Below are positions 43,326 to 55,696 of a stretch of DNA of 64,000 nt, in pieces; position 1 is the stretch's first letter, and the number at the start of each line of letters is the position of its first letter. The DNA comes from Brienomyrus brachyistius. Taxonomy: Eukaryota; Chordata; Actinopteri; Osteoglossiformes; Mormyridae. The DNA lies in NCBI RefSeq assembly GCF_023856365.1, contig NC_064555.1:16192254-16256253 (forward strand). The letters run 5' to 3'. A model generated the notes under the pieces. It worked only from the letters and a program-made list of their open reading frames with translations. It was not told where the DNA came from and did no database searches. The translations under genes were made by a program, and so were the position numbers.

Positions 43326-43968
43326 TGCACAACATACATGCACAACAGCTCAGCCATTTAGTCAACATCCAACCAAGCACTACAATAGCACTGTACTACA
43401 AAGCCAGATTTCTTGTTTAGCTATACGTCTTCATCTTCCTTCACTTAGATTTAGTCCATACCACCTCAAATCTGACAAGTTATCCAGCTGAACAAAAAAT
43501 CCTGCTTGAGGATACAGACCCCTGAAGTGTGTGATGCTTGTCGACATCCAAATTTGTCCCAATCTCTCTGATTTTGGTACAAGTTTAGATGACTGGGGTG
43601 GTACAGTTTGCACCACAGGGGCCAGCTTATTCTATGTGTGCAACGTAATGATTTTACTTAAGAAGTAATTTTAATTAGTTAGTGCGATTAGCATTTAGTT
43701 TGTGTCACCTTTGTCACCAAGGTCAAACATTATTCTAAAATCTGTCTCTCAATGCGCTTTCCAGAATGCAAGACTGGTTGACACATTTTCAGAACATAGT
43801 TCTAATCTTGGTCGCTTCACTTGCTAATTAACACCCGGAGTTTGGCATCATTACACAGAGTGACGACAAGTTTAAATCAGCAGGGGGTGTACCGTGATTT
43901 ACAGAAAAGCAGAATGAATACTGCAGAAGTACAATTTTAACTTTATCTGCATATGTCCATCTGTTGTC
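43326..43968. other. Unassigned non-coding stretch
   Basis: Nothing recognised. Confidence 0.5.
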
Positions 43969-44060
43969 CATACCCACCTGTCCTACGCTTGGTCCCAGAA
44001 GCTAGAGACACAAGGCAGGGAGCAACCCTGGACAGGGCCGTCAATACATGGCTGGACTCA
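43969..44060 (+). repeat. Fragment of the CATCC-type repeat
   Basis: CATACCCACCTGTCCTACGC and GACACAAGGCAGGGAGCAAC then CCCTGGACAGGG match the core of 2233-2590 with many changes. Confidence 0.5.
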
Positions 44061-44293
44061 GCTTCTTAAGCTTGCTTTTAAATTGTGAGGGAGGCGCAAA
44101 GAGAACCTGCAGGCTGTTTATACTCAGAGCCAGGTTGAAGATTCGAAGGTGTGCAGCCAGGCTTCCCTAATCCACATGTTTTAAAACAGATTCAGTTTTA
44201 GATTTGACTGTAGCACAGGACTATAGCCCCTTTTAATCTATGTTAATGTCAATAATTACACTCTCATACACATGTTTTGTACATATTAATGTG

Positions 44294-44875
44294 CAGTAGT
44301 GCCTCAGAACATGAACTTAATTCGTTCCAGAAGGCTGGTCCAGTTGCGATTTGGTCGAGATCCAAGTCGAATTTTCCCATAAGAAATAATGGAAATGAAT
44401 TTGATTCGATCCAGACCCCCAAATGACCTACCTACTTAATGATAAAAAGAATTAACAATCAATACAAAGCTAATTCACACATGCAAAAGCAATGAATATG
44501 AAGCAAGTGACTATCACTGAGGTGAGTTGGTGGCACATTGGAAGTGGCAGGTGGAGAGGGGGAGGAATGGAGGAGTCACTGTTTGGAATGGGAGATGCGT
44601 CTCCACCTGTATAAGTTTTAGCAGCTCTCTTTTGTTCGTCCTGTTTCAAATTTTCGGTTGGGTTGCGGTTAGATTGTTCGCGGCCGCCCTATTCGAGGTC
44701 AAAGCAATGCGAATTGGTGGAGTTGATCGCATCTCGAACAATACCAATTTTAGCAGGAACGGTCGAGTTCCAAGATTTTGGTCGAGGTACAGGTCGAAAA
44801 AAATTCAACAGACCTGTTCGAGGTCCGATTTGGTCGAGTTAAGAGGCCTCCGAGTTCCAAGGCTCTACCGTACTT
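44294..44875. mobile_element. Non-autonomous DNA element with CAGTAGTGCCTC-type ends
   Basis: Left end CAGTAGTGCCTCAGAACATG and right end CCGAGTTCCAAGGCTCTACC are degenerate inverted repeats. The inside repeats short GGTCGAG/CTCGACC-type words and CCCATAAGAAATAATGGAAAT, a pattern common in fish non-autonomous elements. The open frames across it are not recognisable as a transposase. Confidence 0.55.
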
Positions 44876-46975
44876 CCTAACGCTGTTCAGATACAAGAAC
44901 CCAGCCTCGGAAACAGCACGGGGTCCACGTAACTCTTCTGTGTTCAGGCCTTTGAAGCAGCTGCAAGTAATACATTACGTGCCATCACACCTTTCGTTAC
45001 AGTTCCTAGGCCATTGTTTAGGAGTCTTGGTGGGACGGTGGGCTGGTGGTGGGACGCGTTTCTTTGTTGTTGTTTTGGCCCACCAGTTCCTTGTCTTTTT
45101 CTCTTCGCTTCAGTAAACCAGCCCTGATCCCCAGCGTCTGTCCTGTCATCCCTAAATGTGATTGTTAGATTTTGTTTTCCCCTCATGCCAAAATGGTTTT
45201 CGTTTTGCGTGTTTCTCCCTTGTTTGGCGCTGAATCCATTCGCAGTTAAAAGAAACCCTATGCTCTATTCCCATATCATGCAGCTCTATTCCCCATCCTG
45301 GCCCAAGCAATTTTCACTTTGTATTCCATCTCTTTTTCCCTAACTTCCTTGGGGAGGTCTATTAAATAATTATCGTTAAAATCAACCTTTAGTCTAAAAT
45401 TTAAAAAAAATACAGCTGTAGAGTGATTATATACAGGCCTGCTGTCTGCTCTCATTATTTGCTGGGGAGTATAGAATTCCAGAAACATCCTTTTATTTAC
45501 AGTATTTTGGACCCACAGCAGTTTTTTTTTTTTTTTTAAGGTTTACCTTTTAGACTTTTTTTGAAGAGAGTATTTGATTTATTTTATCATGCAGTACTGC
45601 CAGTACTGTAAAATGTCACTGCACTGATATCGTTACCTTATGAATGTTCTTCAGAACATATGACGTGTTTCGTACTTTGCTCTTTACTTGAGCCGTTGTC
45701 GAAGTCACACTTACAAGCCATCCTTCATGTCCGCGATGCCATTTTATTTTAAGCAGTTACAGGTGATCTTTCCAAGTGCAGATATATTTTTGTGCGTTCA
45801 CTTTGCCAGATGTTGGACTTTTAATTAAAATTTAAATTTTCAGAAAGGCAGCAAATCTTCCGAGCCTGTTTCTTAATTATTGCTAGAGTAAAACTGTTGG
45901 TATGTGGTGTTAATTATCTCCGGAAAAAAAGTTACTTTTGATTGCTGTTTTCTCTTCATAATTATAATGTGATTTTATGAGTCTATTCTATCCAATTTTT
46001 TTTTTCTCGAACTTGCCTTGCAATAACTATATGAAATACTTAAAAAGAAAAATAAATAGATAATGCTTGTTTGTTCATTCACAAAGTAACCAGTTATTTA
46101 CAAATGGATGCTTTTGTTGTTTTTGTCAATTTGCGCCTCTTAGGGGGGAAAAAAATACTTACTTTTGCATATTTTTTTTTGTGGCTTACATTTATTGACT
46201 TATATATTAATTATTAGCATAGCAGTGAGCTCATGTGTGTTGCAGAAGGGGCATGCATGGCTGTGCATGCAGATCGCAGCAGAAATAAAGACAGAGAGAG
46301 CAGAGAGTTGTGAAACAGATCAGCAAGAAGTCAGTCCCTCAACGTGTAATATGTCCATACTCATTAACATTCTCAAAGTCTTGCGGCAGGTGGTGGACAG
46401 TCTGATGTTTCTCTCTTCCCTGGACATCCACTCCAGGATCACCACACCAGCAGAGAGCAGCTGCTTGGTGCTGGTGAGAGAGACCTGAGATGTCAAGTGG
46501 ACCTTCAGATAATCCGGCGCGTGACACATGCTCTGTTGTTGTTGCTGTTTGTTCTGGTGTGGCTGTAGCCCAAATTGGTAGCATATTGGTAGTTTTTTTT
46601 TTGCTAGATTATTCAAACACAGACGTTCTTACAGAGCTGGTACCTTGTGGAAACCCCCACAATGCTCTAGTTACACAGTGTAGATCATAAGTGTACTGTA
46701 TGTGGAATGACATGTATAAATAAAGAATATTATGGTGACAGTGACCCAACTACAATTTCACCATGTCACTTTCTTAGAGGCAATGCAATATGAAACATAT
46801 TGATCCTTAATATGAATTGATGGGCCGAATGTTCTCCTCTCATTTGTAAATTTCTTATGAATCTGCAATTAGAGACAAACAGTCTTTTTGTGATGGGAAT
46901 GCGGTTATGGCAATGTAAATTAAACTGCTCTGAAAGAAAATTAGCAGGATATTGAACAGTGAACACTCAGATACA
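44876..46975. other. Unassigned non-coding stretch
   Basis: T-run near 45522-45537. A 107-aa frame at 46165-46488 has no domain I recognise. AT-rich core with TTAATTA-type sites at 45820-45930. Confidence 0.45.
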
Positions 46976-47110
46976 TACATTCATATCTTTGTGGGGACTC
47001 TCCATTCATTTTTTTTGGCATAACCCTAATCCCAACAATGATGACCTTAATCTTTAACCATAAGTCACCTTTTGGGGACATTTGGTCCCCACAATGTAAT
47101 ATATACATGT
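46976..47110 (+). repeat. CA-linked dispersed repeat, copy 2
   Basis: Same blocks as 25484-25672: CATTCATATCTTTGTGGGGA, CCCTAATCCCAACAATGATG, CCATAAGTCACC and GGGGACATTTGGTCCCCAC. Shorter and without the central insert. Confidence 0.8.
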
Positions 47111-47566
47111 ACACTGAGAGCTTCCATCTTCACTGAATTACCGGTACGGTTTGTTGGCTAATACAACCATGTGTGACTTGGATTTAGGGGCTGAAATAAA
47201 GGTGGAAGTTTTGTTGCTGTTTTCTCAATGAAACGTGACCGATGTGTTTTAAACAGTGCTGGTTCTAGCAGTGACTAATTAGCCCACATTCTGTAATTTA
47301 TCGGTTGTTCTATTCTATTGAACTTGCCCAGCGATCGTGACAATTTCTTTCATACTTGTTTGCTTTTCAACATGTCCTACAGGGCTTGGGACTTTTGTAT
47401 GACAGTAAACAGGTTTATTACTTTCAATAAATATGGACATTTTTTTTGTGGAAAGCTGTTTGTACAAATGGCCTACAGAGCTTGAATTTTTCCTTTTTTT
47501 TATAGTCATCCTTAAGAAATGCTCAAACCTGTTGCCATCCACTGAAGACGCGCGGCCCTCGAGAAG
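47111..47566. other. Unassigned non-coding stretch
   Basis: Nothing recognised. Confidence 0.5.
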
Positions 47567-47592
47567 TGGTGTGTGTGTGTGTGTGTGTGTGT
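47567..47592. repeat. (GT)n microsatellite
   Basis: About 13 GT units. Confidence 0.95.
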
Positions 47593-49222
47593 TCCACTGC
47601 TTCCACTGCCGCTGCGATTTAGCCGCTTGGGGCCGTACTGTTTCACAGCACGTCTTTTAAAAATGACCTGTCAGTGGCAAATAAAAAAAAAGGGTGGGGG
47701 GGGTTGGTTTCCAAGATGGAACTATCCTCCGAGAAGTACGGACAGGCTTCGGTGAGCCTGTTTATTTGTGCCGATGGCGGCTGAATGAGGAGTATTGGGA
47801 ACTGCATTGGAAATGTGTAATCTCCAATAAAGATGGTAGACTGTCTGGAACTGAGAGGGAGCGCCTGTATCGTGGGGGGTGATGCAGACGGAGTAATACT
47901 TACCTGTCATGTTATCGGCATCACCTTACCCCACTCCTGGAAAACAAATGTATTGGAAAACTAAATATGCTGTTGCAGGCGGTGTGTCTGCTTTGTACGT
48001 GTCAGCCAGTAAACAAAGCGTGTCCTAGATTGATTTATGAGCTACTCTGACTGAAGCTGGCCTTAAGCCCACAATCAGCCTCATGGATCTTAAATAAACT
48101 GCATAAAAAATGTCTTGGGGGGGGAGGGGAGGTTGGTTATGAGGGACAACTGGAGAAAAAGCAGTACATGGAAAAGCATTCTCGATGGAGTGAAACTGGG
48201 AAAATGAAAACAATTGGTCTCGCACTTCACTGAAAAGTTACTCCGAGTTTTTCTTATCGCATTTATCCACACTGCGTAGTTTTCAGGCTTATTAATTACT
48301 GTGTGTTTGTGTTTCCACACCCTCTCACCTGTATAAATCTTCTAGGAAAAGGGCGTTTTTCCACACTGAGACTCCTTCTGGGTATAATTGCTGGGAAATC
48401 TTGCGGATAAACCTTTTCTAAACCAAAATGGTGCCTGCAGCCTTTCGTTTTCACTGTCGAGCCAGAGGAAAGTTTTTATTTTCTGCTCCTTTGGTGTCAC
48501 GCTGTTTACATCAAGCCCCTCGCGGTCGGGTTTGAAAAGTTAGACATGCCGATGGCATCCCGGCTTTGCTGGTGACTTAGCTGGTGCCGGAGCTTTTGAG
48601 CTGGGTCAGAACATTCCTCCTGCTCTTCACAGGTGTCAGAGCCGTATGTGGGCAGTCGTGTGGCATCTCAGTGTTCCTGTGGGCCGGGTCTTTTGGTATT
48701 TCAGTGCTCGCTCTCCCCCATCAGCCCTGATTATTGAGCACCCCTTGGGATTTGCTTGCCAATCAGACCTAGTTCTGTCATACAAATGGTTTGTTACATT
48801 TCTGCTAAGTGAATCCTGGGCTGCTTTCATTTTTAAATCTTTTTTTTATTATTATTTTTGGGCAGTGGAAGAGAACAGAAGCTAACAATGTCCTGCTGTT
48901 ATTTTTAATGCGCTGTGGAGGGTGTATTGAAAGTCTCACAGTACATATATATGTATATACCGAAATCCGTCTCCGGCTGCAGATAAGCGTCCATTCTGCA
49001 CCAGACTGATTTTATTAATCTTTTTTTTTCTACTTACTGCCATATTACCTTCCCGTTTTTGTTCCAAAAAGATACCCCTATAATAATAAGCCAGGAAAAT
49101 AGCAGCAGCTGCCGTGTCTGAGGGGAGAGGAAGTCCCTCCAAACTGCCCCCTAGAAGAAGGAATAAACTTTGCAGGATGGGGCTGCTGATCCAGAAACCC
49201 CCTTTTAGAGAGATATATCTGA

Positions 49223-49224
<2 letters not shown>
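47593..49224. other. Unassigned non-coding stretch
   Basis: Nothing recognised. Confidence 0.5.

Positions 49225-49276
<52 letters not shown>
49225..49276. repeat. (TA)n microsatellite on the left of the Tc1 element
   Basis: About 26 TA units directly against the transposon end; continues on the other side at 50921-50973. Confidence 0.95.
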
Positions 49277-49281
<5 letters not shown>

Positions 49282-49288
49282 TATCTCA

Positions 49289-49307
49289 CAAAAGTGAGTA
49301 CACCCCT
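49289..49307. promoter_or_regulatory. Outer transposase-binding direct repeat, left
   Basis: AAAAGTGAGTACACCCCT; partner copies at 49474-49492, 50703-50721 (reverse) and 50887-50905 (reverse). Equal spacing in both TIRs supports function in transposase binding. Confidence 0.75.
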
Positions 49308-49473
49308 CACATTTTTGTAAATATTTTATTATATCTTTTCAAGGGACAACACTAAAGACATGAAACTCTGTTAGAATGTAAAGTAATCAGTGTACAGCTT
49401 GTATAATGGTGTAAAGTTGATGTCCCCTCAAAATAACTCGACACACAGCCATTAATGTCTGAACTGCTGGCAA

Positions 49474-49492
49474 CAAAAGTGAGTACACCCCT
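49474..49492. promoter_or_regulatory. Inner transposase-binding direct repeat, left
   Basis: Same motif as the outer repeat, 185 bp further in. Confidence 0.75.
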
Positions 49493-49521
49493 AAATGAGA
49501 ATGGCCAAATTGTGCCCAGTG

Positions 49522-50544
49522 TCAATATTTTGTGTGGCCACCATTATTTTCCAGCACTGCCTTAACTCTCTTGGGCATGGAGTTCACTAGAGCTTCACAG
49601 GTTGCCACAGGAATCCTCTTCCACTCCTCCTTGATCACGTCACGAAGCTGGTGGATGTTAGACACCTTGCGCTTCTCCACCTTCCGTTTGAGGATGCCCC
49701 ACAGATGCTCAATAGGGTTTAGGTCTGGAGACATGCTTGGCCAGTCCAGCACCTTTTCCCTCAGTTTCTTCAGCAAGGCAGTAGTTGTCTTGGAAGTGTG
49801 TTTGGGGTCATTATCAAGTTGGAATACTGCTCTACGGCCCAGTTTCCGAAGGCAGGGGATCATGCTCTTCTTCAGTATGACACAGTACATGTTGGCATTC
49901 ATGGTTCCCTCAATGAACTGTAGTTCCCCAGTGCCGGCAGCACTCATGCAGCCCCAAACCATGACACTCCCACCACCATGCTTGACTGTAGGCAAGACAC
50001 GTCTGTCTTTGTACTCCTCACCTGGTCGCCGCCACACACGCTTGACACCATCTGAACCAAATAAGTTTATCTTGGTCTCATCAGACCACAGGATGTGGTT
50101 CCAGTATTCCATGTCCTTAGTCTGCTTGTCTTCAGCAAACTGTTTGCGGGCTTTCTTGTGCACCATCTTTAGAAGAGGCTTTCTACTGGGACGACAGCCA
50201 TGCAGACCAATTTGATGCAGTGTGCGGCATATGGTCTGAGCACTGACAGGCTGGCTCCCCATCCCTTCAACCTCTGCAGCAATGCTGGCAGCACTCACAC
50301 GTCTATTTTCAAAAGCCAACCTCTGGACATGACGCTGAGCACGTGCACTCAACTTCTTTGGTCTACCATGGCGGGGCCTGTTCTGAGTGGAACCTGTCCT
50401 TATAAACCGCCGTATGGTCTTAGCCACCGTGTTGCAGCTAAGTTTCAGGGTGTTAGCAATCTTCTTATAGCCTGGGCCATCTTTGTGTGGAGCAATAAGT
50501 CTTTCTTTCAGATCCTCAGAGAATTCTTTGCCATGAGGTGCCAT
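49522..50544 (-). CDS. Tc1-like DD34E transposase, 340 aa, uninterrupted
   Basis: Catalyses cut-and-paste transposition at TA sites. Residues 1-115 form the paired-like DNA-binding region (two helix-turn-helix subdomains) with a GRPKK linker at 60-64. The catalytic triad is visible: D155 in WSDETKI, D244 in LDNDPKH and E279 in PIEHLW, with 34 residues between the last two. The glycine-rich box KHGGGSVMVWGCMS is at 188-201. Length equals that of active fish Tc1 transposases. The stop codon lies 5 bp from the inner edge of the left TIR; the start is about 130 bp from the right TIR. No nonsense or frameshift is seen. Whether it is active cannot be told from sequence alone. The overlapping plus-strand frames are shadows. 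Confidence 0.95.
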   Translation of the reverse strand: MAPHGKEFSEDLKERLIAPHKDGPGYKKIANTLKLSCNTVAKTIRRFIRTGSTQNRPRHGRPKKLSARAQRHVQRLAFENRRVSAASIAAEVEGMGSQPVSAQTICRTLHQIGLHGCRPSRKPLLKMVHKKARKQFAEDKQTKDMEYWNHILWSDETKINLFGSDGVKRVWRRPGEEYKDRRVLPTVKHGGGSVMVWGCMSAAGTGELQFIEGTMNANMYCVILKKSMIPCLRKLGRRAVFQLDNDPKHTSKTTTALLKKLREKVLDWPSMSPDLNPIEHLWGILKRKVEKRKVSNIHQLRDVIKEEWKRIPVATCEALVNSMPKRVKAVLENNGGHTKY

Positions 50545-50702
50545 GTTAAACGTCTAGTGACCAGTGTGAGAGTGTGAGAGCGATAACACCAAATTTAACA
50601 CACCTGCTCCCCAAGGACACCGGAGACCTTGTAACACTAACGAGTGACATGACAACTGGAAGGGAAAAGGGCTAATTGGGCACAATTTGGGCATTTTCAT
50701 TT

Positions 50703-50721
50703 AGGGGTGTACTCACTTTTG
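50703..50721. promoter_or_regulatory. Inner transposase-binding direct repeat, right
   Basis: Reverse complement of the left motif (AGGGGTGTACTCACTTTT). Confidence 0.75.
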
Positions 50722-50886
50722 TTGCCAGCAGTTCAGACATTAATGGCTGTGTGTTGAGTTATTTTGAGGGGACATCAACTTTACACCATTATACAAGCTG
50801 TACACTGATTACTTTACATTCTAACAGAGTTTAATATCTTTAGCGTTGTCCCTTGAAAAGATAATAATATATTTACAAAAATGTGA

Positions 50887-50905
50887 GGGGTGTACTCACT
50901 TTTGT
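50887..50905. promoter_or_regulatory. Outer transposase-binding direct repeat, right
   Basis: Reverse complement of the left motif, close to the right terminus. Confidence 0.75.
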
Positions 50906-50912
50906 GAGATAC

Positions 50913-50920
<8 letters not shown>

Positions 50921-50973
<53 letters not shown>
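50921..50973. repeat. (TA)n microsatellite on the right of the Tc1 element
   Basis: Continuation of the TA tract split by the transposon. Confidence 0.95.
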
Positions 50974-50976
<3 letters not shown>

Positions 50977-52093
50977 TATGTGTGTATATTACCTATTTGG
51001 ATTTTTTTTTATTGTTTGTGGTCTTGTTGTTGGTTGATCTTGCCTTTAAATCTGAATTCCAGTAATCGGCAAATGAATGTGTCTGTCTGTTCCCACACTG
51101 TCATGAGGAAAGGCTGGTTGAAAACGACTTTGTCTTTGAAGAGCTCTTTCTGTAAATTTCTTTGACAAGACAATAAGTCGTAAAATGGAATGAGCCTAAT
51201 AAAAGTACATTGTTTTCACAGCAATCATATCTTGGATTGCAGATGTGTAGAAAAAGCAGAATAGCACAGGAGCAGGGCGGCCGCTAGAGATTCTGGACCC
51301 CATGAAAGCATATCATATTGGGCCCCCAACCCAGACCAGTCCAATTATTACCACACAGACACACACACACACACACACGCACACTTTGCAGCGCTCCTGC
51401 ACATGACATGATACTGATACTGTAACTGTGGAAGATTCGCAGCACAGACAATTAAGCCACCAAGACTGGAGAATATTATTAAAATCTGTGCCAGTGGTAA
51501 TAGTGCTTTTTTTCATGTGGTTTTTCACGTGATTTATCACCATTTGCTGCCAGTCTTTGCTTGCTTGTATTTATTTTGAAAACTGTAAACTTGTAGATTT
51601 CCCAGTTCATTACATTGAAAATGGACTGACCTCTATGTTAAAAAGAGGTAACACTGTACCTCAAAGTGGGCTATGCGTATCTACATTATCCACGCCATTT
51701 TAGGAATATTTATGCTACATGTGGTGTTTCATTTAAGATAATACACTTGTTACACTAGCAGATTATCAGTTTATATCCTAGGATGTACAGAAATGCTATT
51801 GTGTTTTCCCAGTTGCCTGCTGTGTAATATAGATAGCAATTTCATTGCAAAATAAGAAAGCATTTTTCCAGGCATTTACTGAAAACACACTTATTACATA
51901 TGCTTCTTTTACTTAGGTCATTCTCCCTGTGCTGACAGAATATATTTTGAAATTCTGAGTGATCCAAGATAGCAATTTCGCTGGGAGTTTGTCTGCTTTT
52001 ACAGAGTTGAATAATGTGTTTTTCAGATTGTCTCATTTCTCCCTTAATTTTAACTGTAAAACTAAATGTGCTGATGTGTATCTCCAAGGCGAT
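50974..52093. other. Unassigned stretch with a short CA microsatellite
   Basis: (AC)n at about 51355-51378. No gene recognised. Confidence 0.5.
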
Positions 52094-52330
52094 ACAGAAC
52101 AGTGCAAAAGTCTTAGGCAGCCAAAGGAAAGATTTAAGGCTAATTCTCAGTATATTTACTCAAACACAATTTAACGTTAGAACACATGCACGTTAACAAG
52201 TATGAACAAAAAAAAGTTACTGATATCCTGCAATTATTTGTTACATTTCAAAACCAGCTCAATTAATCAGTTAACTGAATTAGTTCAATCGTTTTGAGGC
52301 GGTGATTAGCCAAAATGGGTGTGCTAGTGG
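52094..52330 (+). pseudogene. Probable Tc1-like TIR relic
   Basis: ACAGAACAGTGCAAAAGTCTTAGGC resembles, in its last 20 bases, the start of another common fish Tc1 TIR. The sequence after it has no transposase frame. Extent to the right is uncertain. Confidence 0.4.
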
Positions 52331-53028
52331 TCAAGTCGACGAATAGATTGGTGCTTTGGATGGTTGCTGCAGATACTGGGGTGACTTTCGGAGAGGTTTT
52401 GAAATGTCCAAGCTGACACACTTTGATAGACATAACATCATTTTTACATCATCGCGTTACATCAATATGAAGGTCATTTAAACATCATTCTCCCTGACCG
52501 ACTAAGACTTCTGCTCAGTGCTGCATAAGAAAAGCTTTGTCCCTCATTTGGATAGGCTCTCAGGGCTGATGGAGGCGCCTTATCCATGTCACCCCTTCCT
52601 GGACTCGGACAATGTGTCACCTTTCACTCTCCTTGATGGTTCGCAGGTGAACAATCGGAGAGCTGAATTCAGCAGAAAGGTGGGAATCTATCTATCCAAG
52701 GTACCGGTCTCTTCTCACCAGAGCTCAGTTCTTTCCCAGTGATGGCCTTCTGTGTCTCTTCTGGCTTTGTACTTAGCTATTCCGGCCTTCCTCTCACGTA
52801 ATCTTCCAAAGCCGGCTTCTCGGTGACCCTGGAGGTGACGGATGTACCGTCTTTTTGCAAAGTGCCAAGAACTAGCCGGTAGGACAGTGTTCCCAGAGCA
52901 GAGGAATGATGTCACCAAACCATCTTCACAGCTGTGATGGACGGCTGTGGAAGTTTTAAATCTGTGTGCTTACCAGTAGAAAGCAAAATGGATTAGGAAG
53001 AAAATTCAGCCAAGAACAAGACCGAATT
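52331..53028. other. Unassigned non-coding stretch
   Basis: Nothing recognised. Confidence 0.5.
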
Positions 53029-53110
53029 TTACAGCGCCTTGTGTAAGAATTCACCGCCCTGGACTTTTCCACGTTCTGTAGTGTTGCAGCCTTGAAATTA
53101 AATGGAGATA
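53029..53110 (+). pseudogene. Tc1-like TIR fragment of a further family
   Basis: TACAGCGCCTTGTGTAAGAA, TTCACCGCCCTGGACTTTTC and GTAGTGTTGCAGCCTTGAAAT match the pattern of the TACAGTGCCTTGCAAAAGTATTC-type end of a widespread fish Tc1 family. Only the end is left. Confidence 0.6.
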
Positions 53111-55696
53111 GTGAGTTGATGATATAATGTACACCAGGGGCTGGGTCAACATACAGGCAGGGGTAGAGAACAGAACAGACAAGCCCATGACTGGTTCACA
53201 CCAGATTCACTCCAGCAGCACTAAGGTCCAGCTTCGGGGAAAAATAAACAGTCAGTAGAATTTGTCTCTTTGGAGTTGGCATTCCACCACAGCACCACCA
53301 TTGGGGCAACGTGGAGTGAGACGTCCATCAATGGCTGCCTTCTGCTTGGGGTGACAGTGGAGGTCATTGGGGTGAGTTCTGTGCCAATGAATAACATTTA
53401 TATTTTATTCAACTGTCACAATTGAAGGTCTGGAGGTAATAGTTCAGTTCCAGCATGCCAGCCTCATTCCTTATGGGAAGCGTGTTTCACCGTCAACCCT
53501 TCAAAATTGAGTTGAGTGTCACTATAAAGCAATCCAATTTCTGTGAATGGGCATTCATTCCTAATGTTTCTTGTTTTTATCATTATTATTATTATTATTA
53601 TTTATTATTATTATTTTCCTTCAGTCCTCATAATGGCAGTAGTATCACTGATGGCAATGGCATGGAAAAAAACTTTGCTTTTCATCACCATGGAAACGCC
53701 ATTGCTTTTCAACATTTTCTTTTAATTATTATGTTGAATAATGAATTCCTTGTGTATATGCTTAAGCATTCTTCATCAAGCAGGCGTTTTAGTCATACTG
53801 CTTTACATCTTTCTGTTCTCAGCAGTATTAATAATTCAACCTCAATTTATTAGCTTCAAACCTCCAGACAGTTCCGGAATTACAACTGTCACAGCCTGTC
53901 AATGCTCTTCTTAATGGTTAATTTTGAAATTAATTGTCAAATCTCGAGACTGACGCTGATCGAAGCTCCCTGTTGAATCTTTTAATGAAGACATAAACTG
54001 GTATCCATTGTACTCTGTGGATTTTGGTTGTACTTTTAACATTGCAAGGACTCTCTTAACATGCTGCATCTCAAATGCTGCAGCGAAGGGCAAATGAGTT
54101 TTATTTGTACATAGAATTTTAAACAGCACAGTAATGCAAAGTACAGTATGAATTTATGTAAAATCAATGATATCGGATGTTACTTTTTTATGGTAAACAA
54201 AACAGCATGTTATTTTTCCGTATTAAAAAGAAACATTTGTGTTCTCTCAATGGAACACACTGAGAGATATTTACATAAATTCATTTTTCATGCATTTCCC
54301 TTAATGTTGCAATCAACATTTGAGACAAGGCTGGGAAGGGTTCAGCATTGTTGTCTCTTGTAATCAAAATATCGGCCCGTAATCAGAATTCTCCCTAGTC
54401 TAAGCTGCTATATTCATCATACACAGTAATCGCATGTTATTCTTGTAAAACCAATCACAGCTCTCTGCCAGGTTTATTCTCTGTGTATTTCCGTTGGGGG
54501 AGGGGTGGACTCTCATTTCATTTTCTAATTCCTTAAGTGCTGTCGGGCCGGATTTTGCCTTTGCAAGGCCTTACTGTAATCTGAAATTCACCATACAATC
54601 GCACAAACATTGTAGCTGCGTAAAAATTTTCATATAGTAATATAATAATATTTCAGTTTGTTTTAGACTCATCTATGGTAACACATTAATTTATTTTTTC
54701 TTTTGCCGGTCCACGACACATTTCCTGACTGCTGCATTGTCCGTGATTGTTTCAAGCAGTCAGTAGATGCTTGTAATATTCATGTCGTGAGCAGCTACAC
54801 CAAAAGTAGCCACAGTTCTCATGGACGTAACTTTTATTTTCTTCACATTTGACTGTAGTTCCATACTGTCACTCTGGTATGATCACTTCTTCCCTTCTCC
54901 AGTCTCCTCTATAAGTGTGGAATTAGGGGTGGGTGACATGACAAAAGTATGTATCACAAATTTTTTTGTGTGTTATATTTTTTTCAGTCAGGAGCATGAT
55001 CTTATTCCGATTCATTTTCATATCGGTTTTAAGACTATTTTCCAAGTTACTGAACAGTGCAGCCAAATTAACCCCCTATTTAAAAGAATGTAGCCCCATA
55101 AGGTAACAAACCCTGAGAGACAGCATACTCTTTCCGGTTATTTCTTTTGATGTAGCTAAAAAGGTTTGTCATGCTGCAATCCATATCTTTGCAGAGCCGT
55201 TGTTTGCATCGCATTGGTTTTGGAAAATCCAAACAACTTCCATATTACTGACGTCGAATTCTTTTTAGGGACAGGCTCCACTACGTTGCCAAAGAGTGAG
55301 TGTTGCATTTGTGCATTGCATGTTGGGATGAGAATACGAAAGGGAGAAAGGGAGGAATCCACAGCACTGCCTCCTGTTTGCTATTACTGGTTTATTGGTG
55401 CGTCGAAATGGCTGACAAAACTTTAGATGTGCGTAGGAGCCGTACAACTACCGACAGAATTTGCAATGGAACACAACGATCTCTCTCTAATGGCAGATCA
55501 CGGACATGATTTTATTCCTCATCCAGTATATTTACTGGTGTTTTTTTATGGGATGCCCGAAGAAGGATTACGAGTTCTATTAACAGATCACATGACTCGA
55601 AGCATCGGCAGCAAATTACAAAGCGCTACGGAAGCTGGCACACGTTTGAAGAAAATGCACATTCCCTCCTCAACTTCAACTTCTACCAAGACATCT
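53111..55696. other. Unassigned stretch with a TTA microsatellite
   Basis: (TTA)n at about 53581-53616. Short coding-looking frames at 55166-55426 and 55427-55699 do not carry any motif I recognise. Confidence 0.45.

Larger units (their letters stand above)
49277..50916 (-). mobile_element. Intact Tc1-like (DD34E) transposon, 1.64 kb, inserted in a TA tract
   Basis: Terminal inverted repeats 49277-49517 and 50678-50916 (about 240 bp, roughly 95% alike by eye) surround one full-length transposase. Ends are CACAGTATCTCAC and GTGAGATACTGTG. Each repeat holds two copies of AAAAGTGAGTACACCCCT about 185 bp apart, the IR/DR layout typical of fish Tc1 elements. TA repeats on both sides fit TA target preference and hide the exact target duplication; the right side has an extra TG before TA. 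Small differences between the TIRs suggest a moderate age. Confidence 0.95.

Noticed and set aside
49532..50215. 227-aa open frame on the plus strand
   Set aside because: It is antisense to the Tc1 transposase, which has clear catalytic motifs; this frame is a shadow of it.
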